The notes: generated by a model not told the origin, from the sequence alone. A stretch of 64,000 bases of DNA from Zychaea mexicana (GCF_025766255.1 NW_026516734.1:1-64000); one strand, 5' to 3'. Positions 23,201 through 35,393 are shown, counted from the first letter of the stretch. Translations and numbers: made by a program.

Positions 23201-26200
23201 ACTGGTGAAATGGTAATTATCAACTAAGCGACCTTGTACATGTGACGATCTTAACCTTATCTTTGTGCACAGTATTTTGAGCTGCATCGAGGTATCTTCA
23301 CCACCCATGCGCTTTGCAAGAAGTTTAATCGTAGCTGCGAGCTGTTACTGCGTGATGTTGAAATCCTGGCTACTATGGCACATATAGTCGATACTGAAAA
23401 CTTTGAGTAAGTGCTTACTGTAAAACGTGTCTGATATCCCTAGCCTACAAGTGCTGCCTAACCTGTGTTAATTGATTGAAATACCCTTTTCACATCAGAT
23501 ACCCAAAGGCAGAACTTGATCAATTTTGGAAGATGATTGGATTGATCCAATTCCATGATGTTATGTCTGGTTCTGCGATCGAGATGGTCTATGATGATTG
23601 TCTACAGGTGAGCACGTGTATGAGTATGATTAAGGAGTGAAGTAGTACTTGGATTCTGGAACGATAGCTTGTCTCCTTCCTTTTCATGCTGATATCCTCT
23701 ACTTTTTTCGTTCTAGATGTACGCTAAAGTTGATATGCTTGCCAAACAAACACGTGGAGTTCTCATTGAAAAGCTTCTTGATTTGGATGGCACATCAATT
23801 CCTGAAGGAAAACAAGGTAAAGTCACTGAATATAGAGCGATATTTTGCATGATGATGTAATAGTACATCACAGAGTGACACAGACGATGTTATCTTTTAA
23901 TTATTTAGCACTTGCCGTGTTGAATACATTGGCATGGCCTCGACGCGAAGTAATAGAAGTCCCACTAGATGAACGGTTACCCACCATGAGACAGTACTCG
24001 GCATTTGGTCGAACAGGTTATGCTCTAGGTTAGTATATGCAGTTACCAAGGTTTCACAAAAGGAATGTTGTTCATGTAATACCATGCAGCGGTTGCTAAC
24101 GACGTTTATGTTTATCAAACTTCAAGTGGAAAATGTACCGCCTCTTGGCGTGAAGGGCTTTAATTTTGTTGAAGAACCCGACTATGAACCTGTCAAAGTC
24201 TCGACCGATAGAAACAACAATATCGTGATGGAGAACATATACATTCGCGCCACCTTTGATAAGTCAGGTCATCTTATTGGTTTAACTGATAAAAAGTTAG
24301 AGTATGTATTCTCTTTCGCTTTTGCTGGCTTTTCTATTTATGTTTATAGCAGCTCCTCAGTATATTAAACAGACGTCTTTATTTTACTTAGTCGACCACT
24401 GATAAGACCAGATGAGCGCGGTAATGTGTTCAGGATGTACGAAGATATAGTAAGTAAATAGAAGAATACGAAGTCGAATGAAGAACAGGCTAAGAACAAA
24501 TGTTTCACTGCTAATACCCTATTAATGTCGTAATGTATTACTCTGTAGCCTTTATTCTGGGATGGTAAGTATTATATATGCAAGTGTAATATATAATCAT
24601 ATCTTACAAATGTTGTTTCAATTTTTTCTTTTTTTGGTTAGCATGGGATGGTAAGTCTTCTAATAGCAATAACTATGAGGTCACTATGAGTAAGCTAATA
24701 TATTGTTACTGTTGTTGTTTTTTCTATAGTGGAAATATATCACTTGGAGAAGAGTAGAGTTGTTGAGGAAGGTTCAGTGCAGCTGTTGGAGCAGGGTCCT
24801 TTACGAGCTGCACTTTTGGTTGAGAAGCGAATCTCGGATACTAGCCGTTTACGGCAAATTGTGGTAATGACAGCAATATCGCGTCGTATCGATTTCGAAA
24901 CAGAAGTGGATTGGAACGAAAATAGACAGTTCCTGGTAAGTTTCATTATATATAATAACGTTGGTGAACGCGTTGTATGAAGTAAACTGATTATCTCTAT
25001 ATATCATTGTTGTAATTTATACAGAAAGTTGAATTTGCATGGGACATTATGGCGGACAAGGTATAGAACAAACAAGAGAAGAGAAAAGTTGGATGAGGCA
25101 TGTTTAGCAATACAAAGCATACATACTAAAAATTATGTCTCAACTACACTGTTTATACCAGGTTACCTATGAAACACAGTATGGCACGGTCCAAAGACCT
25201 ACCCATTATAATACATCATGGGATAGTGCAAAATTTGAAGTGGCTGGCCACAAGTTTGCAGATATCTCGGAATACGGATATGGTGTAGCATTACTTAATG
25301 ACTGCAAGTACGGCTATGCCGCTCATAAAAATGTTGTTCGACTTTCTCTTATCCGATCACCCAAGGTACATTATTTCCCAGATTGATACACATACAATGC
25401 TATCATATAAACGACATACACACATAATTTTCTCTCATTTGATTTGTATTTAACCATCACACTAATAATTTTATTATGATTGCATTAGGCACCGGACTCC
25501 AACTGCGATATAGGCAAGTAGCTTTCACACAGTATGCAGCATAAGAATATGTATACTGATTTGGTGGTAAAATAATAGGGCATCACGTTTTCAAATATGC
25601 TATATACCCTCACGAGGGACACTTTATGCAATCAGACGTTGTGCGCGAAGGCTATAATTTCAACGTACCTCTTTTAACCAAGTAAGCAATGGGATATTAA
25701 TCTGCAGTACATACATCTTTTTTCGTCATTCAAGGCGAAAAATACTGACTTTACAATATTGTCTTATCTAATAGAGTAATTCCCCAGACGAAGACGAACT
25801 CTGTATCTAATGCACTTCCCAAATTCCGCCTTGAAGAAGCACCCAACGTAGTAATGGATGTGCTGAAAAGAGCAGAAGATAGCAACGACATCATAATTCG
25901 ACTATATGAAGCATATGGTGGCCATGCCCGGGCTCGTTTGATGTGGTAAGACAACAAAAACATTAAGCATATGAAGAAAAAGGGTTGATGGATCGTTATA
26001 GCATAGAAGTAAGGATAGCACTTATTAATGCAACTTATCATATTTTAGCTCTTTGCCAATGAAGTCTGTCTCTCGGTGCAACATCTTGGAGGATGAAATG
26101 GAATCAATACAAATCACAACGCAACCAGGTTCAGCAGTAGACAGAACGTTCAGCACCAACTTGCGTGTTTTGGATGATGATATTGTTGAACTGCACCAGC

Positions 26201-26283
26201 AAAATGAAGTGCGTCGACAAGCAGAAGGAATTCTGTTGAACGTCGGGCCTTTCCAGGTTGTCACCTTGAAGATTACCTTGTAA
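20300..26283 (+). CDS. AMS1: Vacuolar-type alpha-mannosidase, GH38
   Basis: 27 exons from ATG 20300 to TAA 26281-26283 give 1101 aa (yeast Ams1 is 1083). Exons: 20300-20471, 20659-20777, 20881-21019, 21164-21324, 21440-21695, 21881-22089, 22170-22234, 22322-22400, 22482-22556, 22623-22735, 22861-22981, 23117-23212, 23273-23406, 23499-23607, 23717-23816, 23909-24028, 24127-24301, 24392-24449, 24549-24564, 24642-24650, 24730-24935, 25025-25060, 25162-25365, 25489-25513, 25579-25681, 25775-25945, 26049-26283. The zinc site [13 protein letters not shown] (H281, D283) and the nucleophile D393 in [11 protein letters not shown] are intact, and the GH38 C-terminal beta domains follow. The enzyme hydrolyses terminal alpha-mannose from oligosaccharides; the yeast homologue reaches the vacuole by the Cvt/autophagy route without a signal peptide, and none is seen here. 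Two consecutive microexons (16 and 9 nt) and one GC-AG intron (donor 25514) are unusual. Confidence 0.96.
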
Positions 26284-26702
26284 TAAAAAATAACCGAGTA
26301 TAATATAATATTGCCTGAAAGCTTAATAAAAAACCAAACCTGAGTTTGCAAAATACATGTGTCGAAACTTGCTCTATGATAAAAGCTTAATGACACTTTA
26401 TCAAAGATAAAGATACGGGGCTGCGTAACTCATAATTGCATGCTCAACCTATATGTACGTCCATAATTTTTTCTTTTTTCGCTATGCGTGTCTTTGCATC
26501 CTTGGCGAGCTGGACAACATGATGTTAGGATGTTACTGCTGTCACCAGGATACCCAGCGTCTCTTTTGGACTGTGTTTAAAAAAAATTATCGCAGCGGGG
26601 AGCCGGGGTGGCACGTCATCGCGCCAGGGTAATTGGCTTGTGTTAAAAAATTTGAGCACCTCTTTATTCAACCAACCTCGTTGTCTAACATAAATTTAAG
26701 CC
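26284..26702. promoter_or_regulatory. ATP7 promoter region
   Basis: Short intergenic gap between the mannosidase stop and the ATP synthase subunit d start. It has no ORF. A GC-rich patch (about 26590-26625) precedes the 5' leader of the downstream gene. No specific factor site can be named. Confidence 0.4.
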
Positions 26703-27452
26703 ATGGCATCCCTCCGCGCCGCCGCTAAGCAAATTGACTGGTCCAAGTTGAGCAGCAGCCTTCCCCAGGAAACCGTCGTCTCGCTTCAGGCTTTCCGCAA
26801 GCGCAACGACGAGGCCAAGCGCCTTTTGAACGAATTGAAGGAGCAATCCACCACCGTCGATTTCGCTCATTACCGCAAGGTGCTCAAGAACCAGGGCATT
26901 GTTGACCAGGCCGAGAAGGCCGTCCAAGGTTTCAAGCCTGTTGCCTACAACTTGGACGCCCAGCTCAAGGCCATTGACCAATTCGAGTCTAAGGCTGTAA
27001 GTTTATTTTAATTTTGTGGAGTAGCAATGAAGGGGTGTTTCTAGTCCTGAAAAACTTATGGTAAAAAAAACTTCTTGCCATGAACAACAAAAACTGACAT
27101 TTGTGTTTGTAATAGGTCGAGCGTGCCACCACCACTGTCCAGAAGATCGATGCCGAGCTTAAGGATCTCCAGGCCACCCTCGGCAACATTGAGGGTTCGC
27201 GACCTATCGAACAGTTGACTGTATGTTTTCTCTCTTTCTATCCCTTCTTCGGGAATGACGAGGATTGAGGATAATATATGTAATAGTGGATATGTGGAAT
27301 GGAATATGGGCTAACCGGGTCATCGTTTATAGGTTGACGATATCATCATCGCCAAGCCCGAGATCACCAAGGACATCGAGGCCAAGCTCCAGAAGGGCCA
27401 GTACTCCGTCCCCGGCTACAAGGAACGCTTCGGCGACATGTCGTACTTCTAA
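26703..27452 (+). CDS. ATP7: Mitochondrial ATP synthase subunit d
   Basis: Three exons (26703-26996, 27116-27220, 27333-27452) give 172 aa, matching yeast Atp7 (174 aa). The start MASLRAAAKQIDWSKL, the FRKRNDEAKRLL helix, DFAHYRKVLKN and the end PGYKERFGDMSYF are typical of the family. It is a peripheral-stalk subunit of F1Fo ATP synthase on the matrix side of the inner membrane. Codon use is strongly biased to C-ending codons compared with neighbours, as expected for a highly expressed gene. Both introns are phase 0. Confidence 0.95.
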
Positions 27453-27711
27453 GCGTCTTTTGCAGAAACAAAAAAACATTTATATACACAGAAATTTATA
27501 AACTGTTTGTACAGCCAAAAAAAACAACACAATTATACTTTTACACGCAATCTTATGCACACGCTACGCACATACACATACGCATATCACGAGTTCTTTT
27601 TGTCTTTACGTGTTTCTTTTGAATTAAGTTGATGGCATCTTCTGTTTATTGCTTGACGTATTTGGAGTGAATAGGGGTTGATGTAGGGAGGATGGAATGC
27701 GTTGTCTTGGT

Positions 27712-28311
27712 TTACATGTTTCGTGGTCCCTGAAGGATATCTCTTAAATTGCTTTGGGCATCAGTTGCTGCACGATCCCAGTATTTTTGCGATTTCTCAA
27801 GTTGTTGAATTTTCTCGTCAGAATCTTTAATGCGATTGACGTATTGATCCTTCATTTCGCCCAAAGGCGTTTGCACAAACCTAGAGTAGTGTAAGAGAAA
27901 GAGTCAGAAAGGTGTAATAACACTAACGGCCCATGCGCTACAATTCCACCAACCCCACCAATACCCAATAGGCGTGATAATGCCTGGTGTACGTATATGG
28001 GAAAACAATTCTCGAGCCAGTTAAAACTCTGTTCCTTACATTTTACCAACAGGCTTGTATGTCTTGGTATCAGCATCCAACGTATCAAGTTCGCGTCGCG
28101 TCAGCTCTGCCATCTTGCGATCTCGTTGTCTCGCTTGGATCTGCGCTTTAACCGTGTTCAATTGTTGAGTGCTTGCCACGTACTTTGCTTGCAATTCGAC
28201 AAACACCTATATTAAAGCAAATTTTAAAGTGTCAATACCTCATACAATCTTTGCGATCGCAAAGTACAAAAGTCATACCTTTCGGATGGCATCATCTGAC
28301 AAGGCCGACAT
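27712..28311 (-). CDS. PFD1: Prefoldin subunit 1
   Basis: Three exons (28311-28279, 28206-28040, 27880-27712) give 122 aa. The protein is two long amphipathic helices joined by a beta hairpin: VFVELQAKYVASTQQLNTVK, then TYKPVGKMFVQTPLGEMK across the second intron, then IKDSDEKIQQLEKSQKYWDR. The hairpin GKMF and the length match beta-type prefoldin subunit 1. Prefoldin is a cytosolic hexamer that hands nascent actin and tubulin to the CCT chaperonin. It is convergent with ATP7: the two stop codons are about 260 bp apart. Confidence 0.88.
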
Positions 28312-29830
28312 TTTATATTTTTTCAAAAGGTATATTCCAACAACAGTTAAGCCTACTCGAATTTAGGACGGGGAGATTAAAATAAGTGCCTCAGCACAGG
28401 CACTGCACATACATCAAATTTTCGATCCACAACAGCATCACCTGTTACTGTGTTGGTCATTGAACTGAAAATCTAAAGCCAGTATCTTTTACTGTTAGTA
28501 TTCATATTAGGATGTAACTTCGCTCAAATTATTCAAATACTTTTTTTTGTGGTTTGGATAGTATAGGCAAGGAAAATAGGGAGTGACATTGTAGTCAAAG
28601 ACGAAAATTTCAATCGACAAATATACTGCTATCCAGGCTTTTAACCGCTCTATGTGCATGTAATTGCTACCTTGACAACAGTATTTATATAGCAACGATG
28701 TCTAGACATGTGTTTTGTTGTCGTTTTTAGTAGAATTTAAAACACCAAGAAAAATATACATGTGTAGCACGTTACAGCAAGAAGTACTAAGAGAAACGAG
28801 CGGAAAGAACACGTTTGACATATCTCAGAATGTGCGAATACGATCTGGCATAATGAAATGCTATCACGACTATACTATAGCACAGTACTTTATGCACGTA
28901 AAAAAATAAAGACACCATTCAATAGAGGATTCAGTATTGTTTCTCGTTGTACAGTATGTTGTACGATTAGCACAATATATCTGCATTGGGAAGAATCAAC
29001 TTTGAATAGCCTTCAACTTTCTCAGCAATACTTTTGATATCACTACTGCTGTGGATTGTTGTCGCTGCTTAAGTTTAAGTTATTTCGCTTGTAAGGCTTG
29101 CAGAGAGACTGCATTGATTGTTTTTGCATATCTTTCGTATGTATAGCAGATTATATGCATAGCCAGAGATTTTGTTGTCAACATGCGTCTACATTTGGAA
29201 ATGATAAAGTAACCATTTATCTTTTCAGAGCACAGCTCTCATTTTTATTGGAATCGTTTCGTAGTGTTTCATACTGATGATGTAGTGGGAGTAAATTATA
29301 GCAATCAGGAAGGCAGTGGTGAGATGCGCATGCTGTACAGCTCCATCTTTACAATTTATATTCTGCACGACCTTTTAGTCTAATAACTCTACATTATATC
29401 ACATGTCAAGTAATAATTGTTATGCCCTTCAATCACCCTCTTTAATCCTTCCTAACAAGTCGCCAAGGTTTCAAATAGGAAATAATCAAATTAAATACAG
29501 CAACCATAAAATCCATGAATTCCTACGATTGTAAGAGTACAAGGTTTGAAGAACCAAAAGTGACATGCAAATGACGACAATCTAAGTTTTTAGGCAGCGA
29601 AGTATATTACAATACAGGACTTCGCGCGATCATGCGTTTTCTGTATGCACATTTACACCAACATATACGGTCGTTCTTGTTTTCTTTTTCATTTTTTTTC
29701 TCTTTCTTCAGTATCTACTTGCTTATTGTCGCCAGTTAAATATACACAGAGATATTTATTGCAGTACTCATCTCTCTTTATTTTCCAAGTGACCTTGAAT
29801 TACCATATTCGCAAAAGCTAGTATACGCAG
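28312..29830. other. Gene-free AT-rich stretch
   Basis: No coding frame longer than about 65 codons with any recognisable content on either strand. It holds the prefoldin promoter on the left and the promoter of the sulfotransferase-like gene on the right. Confidence 0.5.
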
Positions 29831-31202
29831 ATGGCTCCACTCGAAGTTATTGGAGCCGGCATGAGCCGATGCGGCACTGACAGTTTAAGAGCAGCTCTGA
29901 ACATTTTGGGGTAATATGTACCATACACTGCACAAACAAGGTACAATATCACTAACACTAACCATCAGGGTGCAATATTTCAAATTCTAATAGATACAAC
30001 ACACACCACATGTTTGAGTTATACAGTGGTCCCCCGCTTTTTGCAGCAGCGGTTTTTGGTGGAAAAAACTGCAAAAAGTGGGGAACTGCAAAAAGTGAGG
30101 ATGAGTATGAGATGTTACACAGACTGAGTCTATTATGTTAATCAAGTGTCATTGATAGTAAACCAATTAAAAGATATCGGTGTTGTACTGAGGCAAGTCT
30201 TATATAAAAGGCTGTCGTCTAATTCTTGATGTTTATATACTGCACTATCGACACCTCCACACCACTATGGTAAAAGCAAAATACCCAAAGCTTACTGACG
30301 AGCAAAAGGACGCTATCTATCAACATTACATGTAGATGTCACTGGTTCAAGACTCTGTGTCCCAGGCTCTCGAGTTAATAGCGGAAAATTGCAGGTCCCC
30401 ATTTTTGGCCTGCAAAATGCAAAAAGTGAGGAAACTGCAATTTTACTAAGTGATGAGCGGGTATACTCCAAAAAAATCTGCAAAAATTGAGGATCTGCAA
30501 AAAGTGGGGCTGCAAAAAGCGGGGGACCACTGTACAAAAACGATGAGCTCACTGAAGTCTTTGAAGAAGCATATAAACATCCCGAAAAACATGTGGACTG
30601 GGATATAGTTTATAACGGATATAACGCAGCGGTAGACTGGTACATTGATCTTATTCTTCTATTCTTTTTTAAAAATAGTTTTCGTAACGATACATGTACT
30701 AGCGAAAAGAAACCTTTAAAAAAGGTCATGAAAAAAGCTAATATTATATTTTAGTCCGACCATTTCCTTTCTACCCAGGTTGTTCGAGAAATACCCTGAC
30801 GCCAAAGTGATCCTTACCAAACGGGACTCTGAAAGCTGGTACAAATCCGTCTATAACACAATCTATCGCATTTATGAATTGCCCCCGGAGAATCCTGAAG
30901 AATTTGAAGAGAACGTGGCGAACATGGTCAAGGCTATCTGGTTAGATGGTTCTTTTCAAGACTTGCAAAAATTCAAGGATGATCCAAAAACCATCAAAAA
31001 GCGTTACGAGGCACACAATGCATGGATGATTAAAAATATTCCAGCCAATCGGTTGCTGGTGCTAGATTTACGGGACGGTATCGATTGGGACAAGATTTGT
31101 CCATTCCTTGGCAAGCCCGAACCGGCAGTGCCTTATCCTCATGTCAACACTACCGCTTCCTTTAACGAAAAACATAAAGTAATTGATTCTTCAACCGCCT
31201 AA
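29831..31202 (+). pseudogene. P-loop sulfotransferase-like gene, interrupted by a MITE
   Basis: Three exons (29831-29910, 29994-30639 with an insertion, 30755-31202) would encode 220 aa if the 509-bp element at 30024-30532 and one TA are ignored; the frame is then exact. The N-terminal P-loop region VIGAGMSRCGTDSLRAAL and the block EKYPDAKVILTKRDSESWYKS identify the fungal Sulfotransfer_4-like family of uncertain substrate. Inside exon 2 the reading frame runs into the element and meets a stop about 120 bp in, near 30141. The host sequence on both sides is otherwise undamaged, so the insertion looks recent. The gene is a disrupted allele unless the element is spliced out. The element carries potential splice-like signals, but none was found that restores the frame. 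Confidence 0.85.
30024..30532. mobile_element. Pogo/Tigger-like MITE with TA target duplication
   Basis: Perfect terminal inverted repeats of about 23 bp, starting CAGTGGTCCCCCGC and ending with its reverse complement, flanked by TA on both sides (30022-30023 and 30533-30534). Subterminal sequence is a degenerate GCAAAAAGTG repeat in both orientations. It contains a short start of a transposase-like frame (ATG 30267, MVKAKYPKLTDEQKDAIYQ, then stop), reminiscent of the N-terminal helix-turn-helix of pogo transposases. It is therefore an internally deleted, non-autonomous copy. Confidence 0.88.
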
Positions 31203-31844
31203 AATGAACAAGTGCAAAAAGCTTCAGGTGATTTGGTTTCTGTTCCATTAATAATTCCGAAACTGTTGCAATATGTATTGTTGGAGTAATAAGGCTCTTC
31301 AGTCTAGTCGATGTAATATGCCATGTTTATTTAAGAAGGTTAATAAAGACATTGGAAACATGTATGCAGTTATAAAAAATTAAACCGATAGGTATCATTT
31401 TGAATAAAGCCGAAATGCTCCTATCATAATTCTCAAGAGCACCGATGGTCTTCTGTTAGAGATATGTAATTTACAATGCCATCCATGAGTCGTTTTACAT
31501 GAAAAGAATAGCTTACAAACAGCAGTGGCTGGGTACAATATCAGAAGCATAACATACATTAATATTAGTAGGAAGTACAGTACTATACAGGTGACACAAC
31601 ATGCATCTGCATTTATGTTTATGCGACGACATATAGAGTCACTATCATTAACCTGTTGTGTACGTACACATAAATGGCATCTAGAAGCACTCACTATAAA
31701 GCACCATAATTGTATGTAGCATATCAAAATAAAAAGTCATACGTAGTAGTAGTATAGTATATTTAATGTATATATGTTTGTTTCCTTGAAGAAGATGCTA
31801 ATGTATAAGAAAGTCTTTTATATTTACAATATATTCTTTTGTGC
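31203..31844. other. Convergent intergenic gap
   Basis: Between the 3' ends of the sulfotransferase-like gene and the SGNH hydrolase gene. AT-rich, with no supported gene. Confidence 0.5.
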
Positions 31845-33476
31845 CTAATGCTGCTGCTTCAACAAATAATTATACACATCTTGAGCAACATATTGATGGA
31901 TTCGGTATGTCGGATGGAGGTCATTATACCAGAAGTATCTACTCAGATAGAAATAATTTACATGTTGAGTGTCGTTTCTATGTGATGGTGGTATGTTGAG
32001 ATATATCTTGCTATATGTAGTGTATAGCAAACAAATACTTACTGCTCAAACGAGGCACAATGGTTTTGGATAGGGTTACTCCTGCATTTCAAGGGGGAGG
32101 AAGGATTAATTATTAATTATTTTTTGAAAGCCATGTTTTGGTGGTTACTTCCTTCTATCATACCAACAAAACTTACCAATCCGGACAGTAATCTGTAACA
32201 TCGCTAAGCCCATAGTCTCCGGGATGGTCTAGAATATGGGTAAAAGTAGACCATGCATCAAATAGATAGAAGTGACCCGGAGTTTTGCTGCGTAAACGTT
32301 TGACAAGCGACGCCAACTTCTTGTTATAAGCTATATAATCATATTAAAATATGTGCAATGTTGTATGTAGCTTCGGCGAAGTATTATATCATACATAAAA
32401 CGCACACACACACACCAGCTCATGTGGTGTACCCTAGTTTGGCCACTTGCATCGCATATTTCTTTCTTGTACATACCATGAACGCGTTGTCGAGCTCGAT
32501 TCACAGCATCCGGGCCTTGGCGTAGCCAGTAGGGGGATCGATCGATGGGTGGGACCATAATTAAGACAAACTGGCGTGCATTTTGCTGTGTCACGAGGTA
32601 CTCCTGTAACGGTGAAATTATGCATAGTATAAAAAAGAGAGAGGGCGTCGATATAAGGAAGTCGTGTCGTTCAATCCTATAAAGCTTAAGGAATACTTTT
32701 ATACTGATATACTATACCACAAGCGACTTGTAATGCTCCAGTAGTTTTCGGTCCAATTCATCGGTGTCGAGCCAATCGGCCGTCAAGTTAATGTCGTTGA
32801 TTCCCACCCAAATTGTGTAAAGCGTTGTTGATGGATCGCGCGGGAAACTGCTAAAATGTCGAGGAAACATGCTTGTGATCTGTGTAGTGACATCAATGAC
32901 AGAACTATTTAAATGTGTTGTACCACATAAGAGAAAATAGGGGAATTTGTGTGAGGATGCACGTGATGTGTCAGAAGTCTTGCTTTTAAAATCACAAGAA
33001 GTAGTAGTATCATTTCTTCTTTTTCTCTTACGAAGCATTCTATTCATTAGTACATACAAAGTAGCCAGAGCAAGTCAGTGGTTAGTGTAAGATACCAATT
33101 ATTCAGATAACTACATTCTACAACGAAATTGACTACGATTGAATCTAGATATAAAAGAACTGACCTGGCCAACCATTGCGTTTGAAACAGGGGCACTATT
33201 ATAGGCTAAATTCCAATACTGCATTGGATGCAAATCGACGAGATATTCGACCCAATTACGTCCGCCTGCTGAAGTGCAATTGGCACAAGCGTAGGTCATG
33301 GATACAAGATCCAAGTTCTGGGTTGTATATGAATCTCCAAAAGAGTACAAAGTCTTGGTAGTGCTGAAATCAAAAGCTGGAATGTCCCAATTATCATCGT
33401 TGACTACTGGAGCAGCATCCGTGGTGACAGAAAGGTAATTGCACCAAGATAGTAATATTAGCCAAAAGGAGAACAT
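31845..33476 (-). CDS. Secreted SGNH/GDSL-type hydrolase (CE16-like)
   Basis: Starts MFSFWLILLSWCNYL, a signal peptide. The SGNH blocks are in order: block I YSFGDSYT with the nucleophile Ser, an NSAPVSNAM segment, block III WVGINDIN (Gly and Asn of the oxyanion hole), and block V YNDLHPT with the catalytic Asp and His. Exons: 33476-33165 (or to 33115), 32904-32718, 32603-32477, 32330-32177, 32081-32043, 31938-31845; about 300-320 aa. The first intron is unresolved: the obvious donor at 33164 is phase 0, but the acceptor at 32905 needs phase 2. The alternative donor at 33114 restores the frame (320 aa) but inserts unfamiliar residues. Such enzymes deacetylate or de-esterify lipids or polysaccharides outside the cell. 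Repeat-derived sequence begins only about 10 bp upstream of the ATG. Confidence 0.85.
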
Positions 33477-34487
33477 CGTGTTACAGGATTTTGCGTCTGA
33501 AACTGGCTATGAGGTTTTAAATTTTAGCTTGGAAGGATGGACACTGCACGAAAAGTCTAATATCAAAGCCTTTTAAAAGATCTTGATATTTATATATAAA
33601 GAGGCAAAGTAGGCCCCCACAGAAGTTGGGGGGTTTTCAGAGACTGGATGTGGTAGTTATGCATGAAGTATTTTGTTTGTATATGTAAGACCAATATATC
33701 GGTGCAAAAAGTTCCCAGTACATGTATTAGCTGCAAGTAGAGAACCTCATGTTAGTTACTCAACTACAGTGGACCCCCGCTTTTTTCAAGGCTGCCATTT
33801 CTGAGCACTCTTGAAATTAAAGCGGGTTTGAATTTCTTCGGGGGAAGGGTACTGTAGCAGCAGCAATCTTGTGGGTAAACTTTGAAATTTAGCCAAAACT
33901 TTCTCACTACTGTATCTAAATCCATACTGCCACATGCTTTTTCTTGGTGTGTATGCATTATTTTCACTATTACCTGACTACTGATACACAGCTCTACTTA
34001 TTTGAGATTTTAATTAAAATATAATGGCTTCCCTAATCTCTCTTGAGTTCTGGGAAAAACGAATGACAGCCGCGAGAAGCCAGCAATTCCACTTCTGAAA
34101 CAACACCATTCACTACTTGAGATCAGTCTTAGTAAATAAAGAAATTGATGGCTCTATATGAGAATGGCCTAACAATGCACAGAAAAACTTTTTATTATAT
34201 TTTTTATCCACATTCTTCTTTCTTTCAAATTCCTTCTTATGGTGAGCCACATCAATATACTGCTTAAGATATCAATAATGTAATGTTCGCCTACACGATT
34301 ATATTGTTCGCTATACTTCTTCAAAGTTCGCTTATAGGAAGTCAATGTTCACCTTTAAGAATTCAAACTTCGCTTCGAAGAATGCTTTTTTCGCAGTATT
34401 TCAGTTATTGTTCGCTTTAGTTGCGCTATTGTTCGCGTCGATTAAGCTCTTCTCTTTACACGTTCATGCACCCACTGTCAAATAGAA
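33477..34487. repeat. Left border of the repeat island, inverted fragments
   Basis: Contains a 55-bp inverted copy (33487-33541) of the unit sequence at about 35437-35492, a decayed pogo-like terminus (33767 onward, CAGTGGACCCCCGC), and the left arm of a long inverted repeat (34281-34523). No gene is supported. Confidence 0.7.
33767..33855. mobile_element. Solo/truncated pogo-like terminus
   Basis: TA followed by CAGTGGACCCCCGCTTTTTTC, nearly the same terminus as the intact elements at 30024 and 46798. A degenerate counterpart (GGGGGAAGGGTACTG) lies about 80 bp on. Internal sequence is lost. Confidence 0.55.
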
Positions 34488-35195
34488 ACTTGCTATTTAA
34501 AAGCAATTTGCATAGCAAATTACTACATTGCTCTCTGATTTAAAGTGACAAATGGAAGCTGGAGTAATCGGATGGGACTTGCTTTTAATGCTATTCTCTT
34601 TGTACAATTCGTAATTAACATTGTCAGAAACCGATGTGCTTTTCTATTTTCTGAGATAACAGCTTATCACATGATTATGACTTTCAATACAGGTTTTGAA
34701 CCAAGGTCCAATGCCCTGAACGCAATTCTGTAGGCATGGGCTGTTTTTCATAAGGTCATTGGAATATATAAATCAATGCACACGAGAATACGGACATTGT
34801 AGCACTCTGTCGCAGTATGCAAGCACGCAATAAGAGAATGGCCAGTTAAGATATAACGTATAAAGGAACTCATAGAAAAGTCATTATTACCTAGAGCGGA
34901 ACAAGTATATGCTTTATTTGTTCTTTTGATGGTTCCCAGGAACAATCGAACAGCAAATACATTGTGTCAATTTGCTATGCAAATTGCTTTTAAATAGCAA
35001 GTTTCTATTTGACAGGGTGCATGAGCGTGTAAGGAAAAGAGCTTAATCGACGCGAACAATAGCGCAACTAAAGCAAAATACTGCGAAAAAAGCATTCTTC
35101 GAAGCGAAGTTTGAATTCTTAAAGGTGAACATTGACTTCCTATAAGCGAATTTTGAAGAAGTATAGCGAACAATATAATCGTGTAGGCGAACATT
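34281..35195. repeat. Long inverted repeat flanking a 440-bp core
   Basis: The left arm (34281-34523) and right arm (34968-35195) are near-perfect reverse complements over about 230 bp, including the distinctive GCGAAC-rich stretch and the short palindrome around GCAATTTGCATAGCAAATT. The 440-bp core has no convincing ORF. In the second and third tandem units the left arm is cut to its innermost 40 bp (40146-40185, 45566-45605), so only the first unit has complete arms. Confidence 0.75.
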
Positions 35196-35393
35196 ATAAT
35201 AACGTAAGCGAACAAATAACTCATCCAGCGCCAACAATTTGTTCTTCGAAGTGAACAATTCTTAGCTCTTACCGAACAGTTGCGACTAGATGCGAAATTT
35301 TTTGGTAGGACGCGCGAATATTTTCTCAAAAGTGCAAACATTGATCATCCTTTCAGCGAAAATATATCGCATGTTTAGCTGATGTTGCTCGTC

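Noticed and set aside
33115..33476. Read-through first exon of the SGNH hydrolase
   Set aside because: Restores the frame but adds residues unlike the family; kept only as an alternative in the feature entry.
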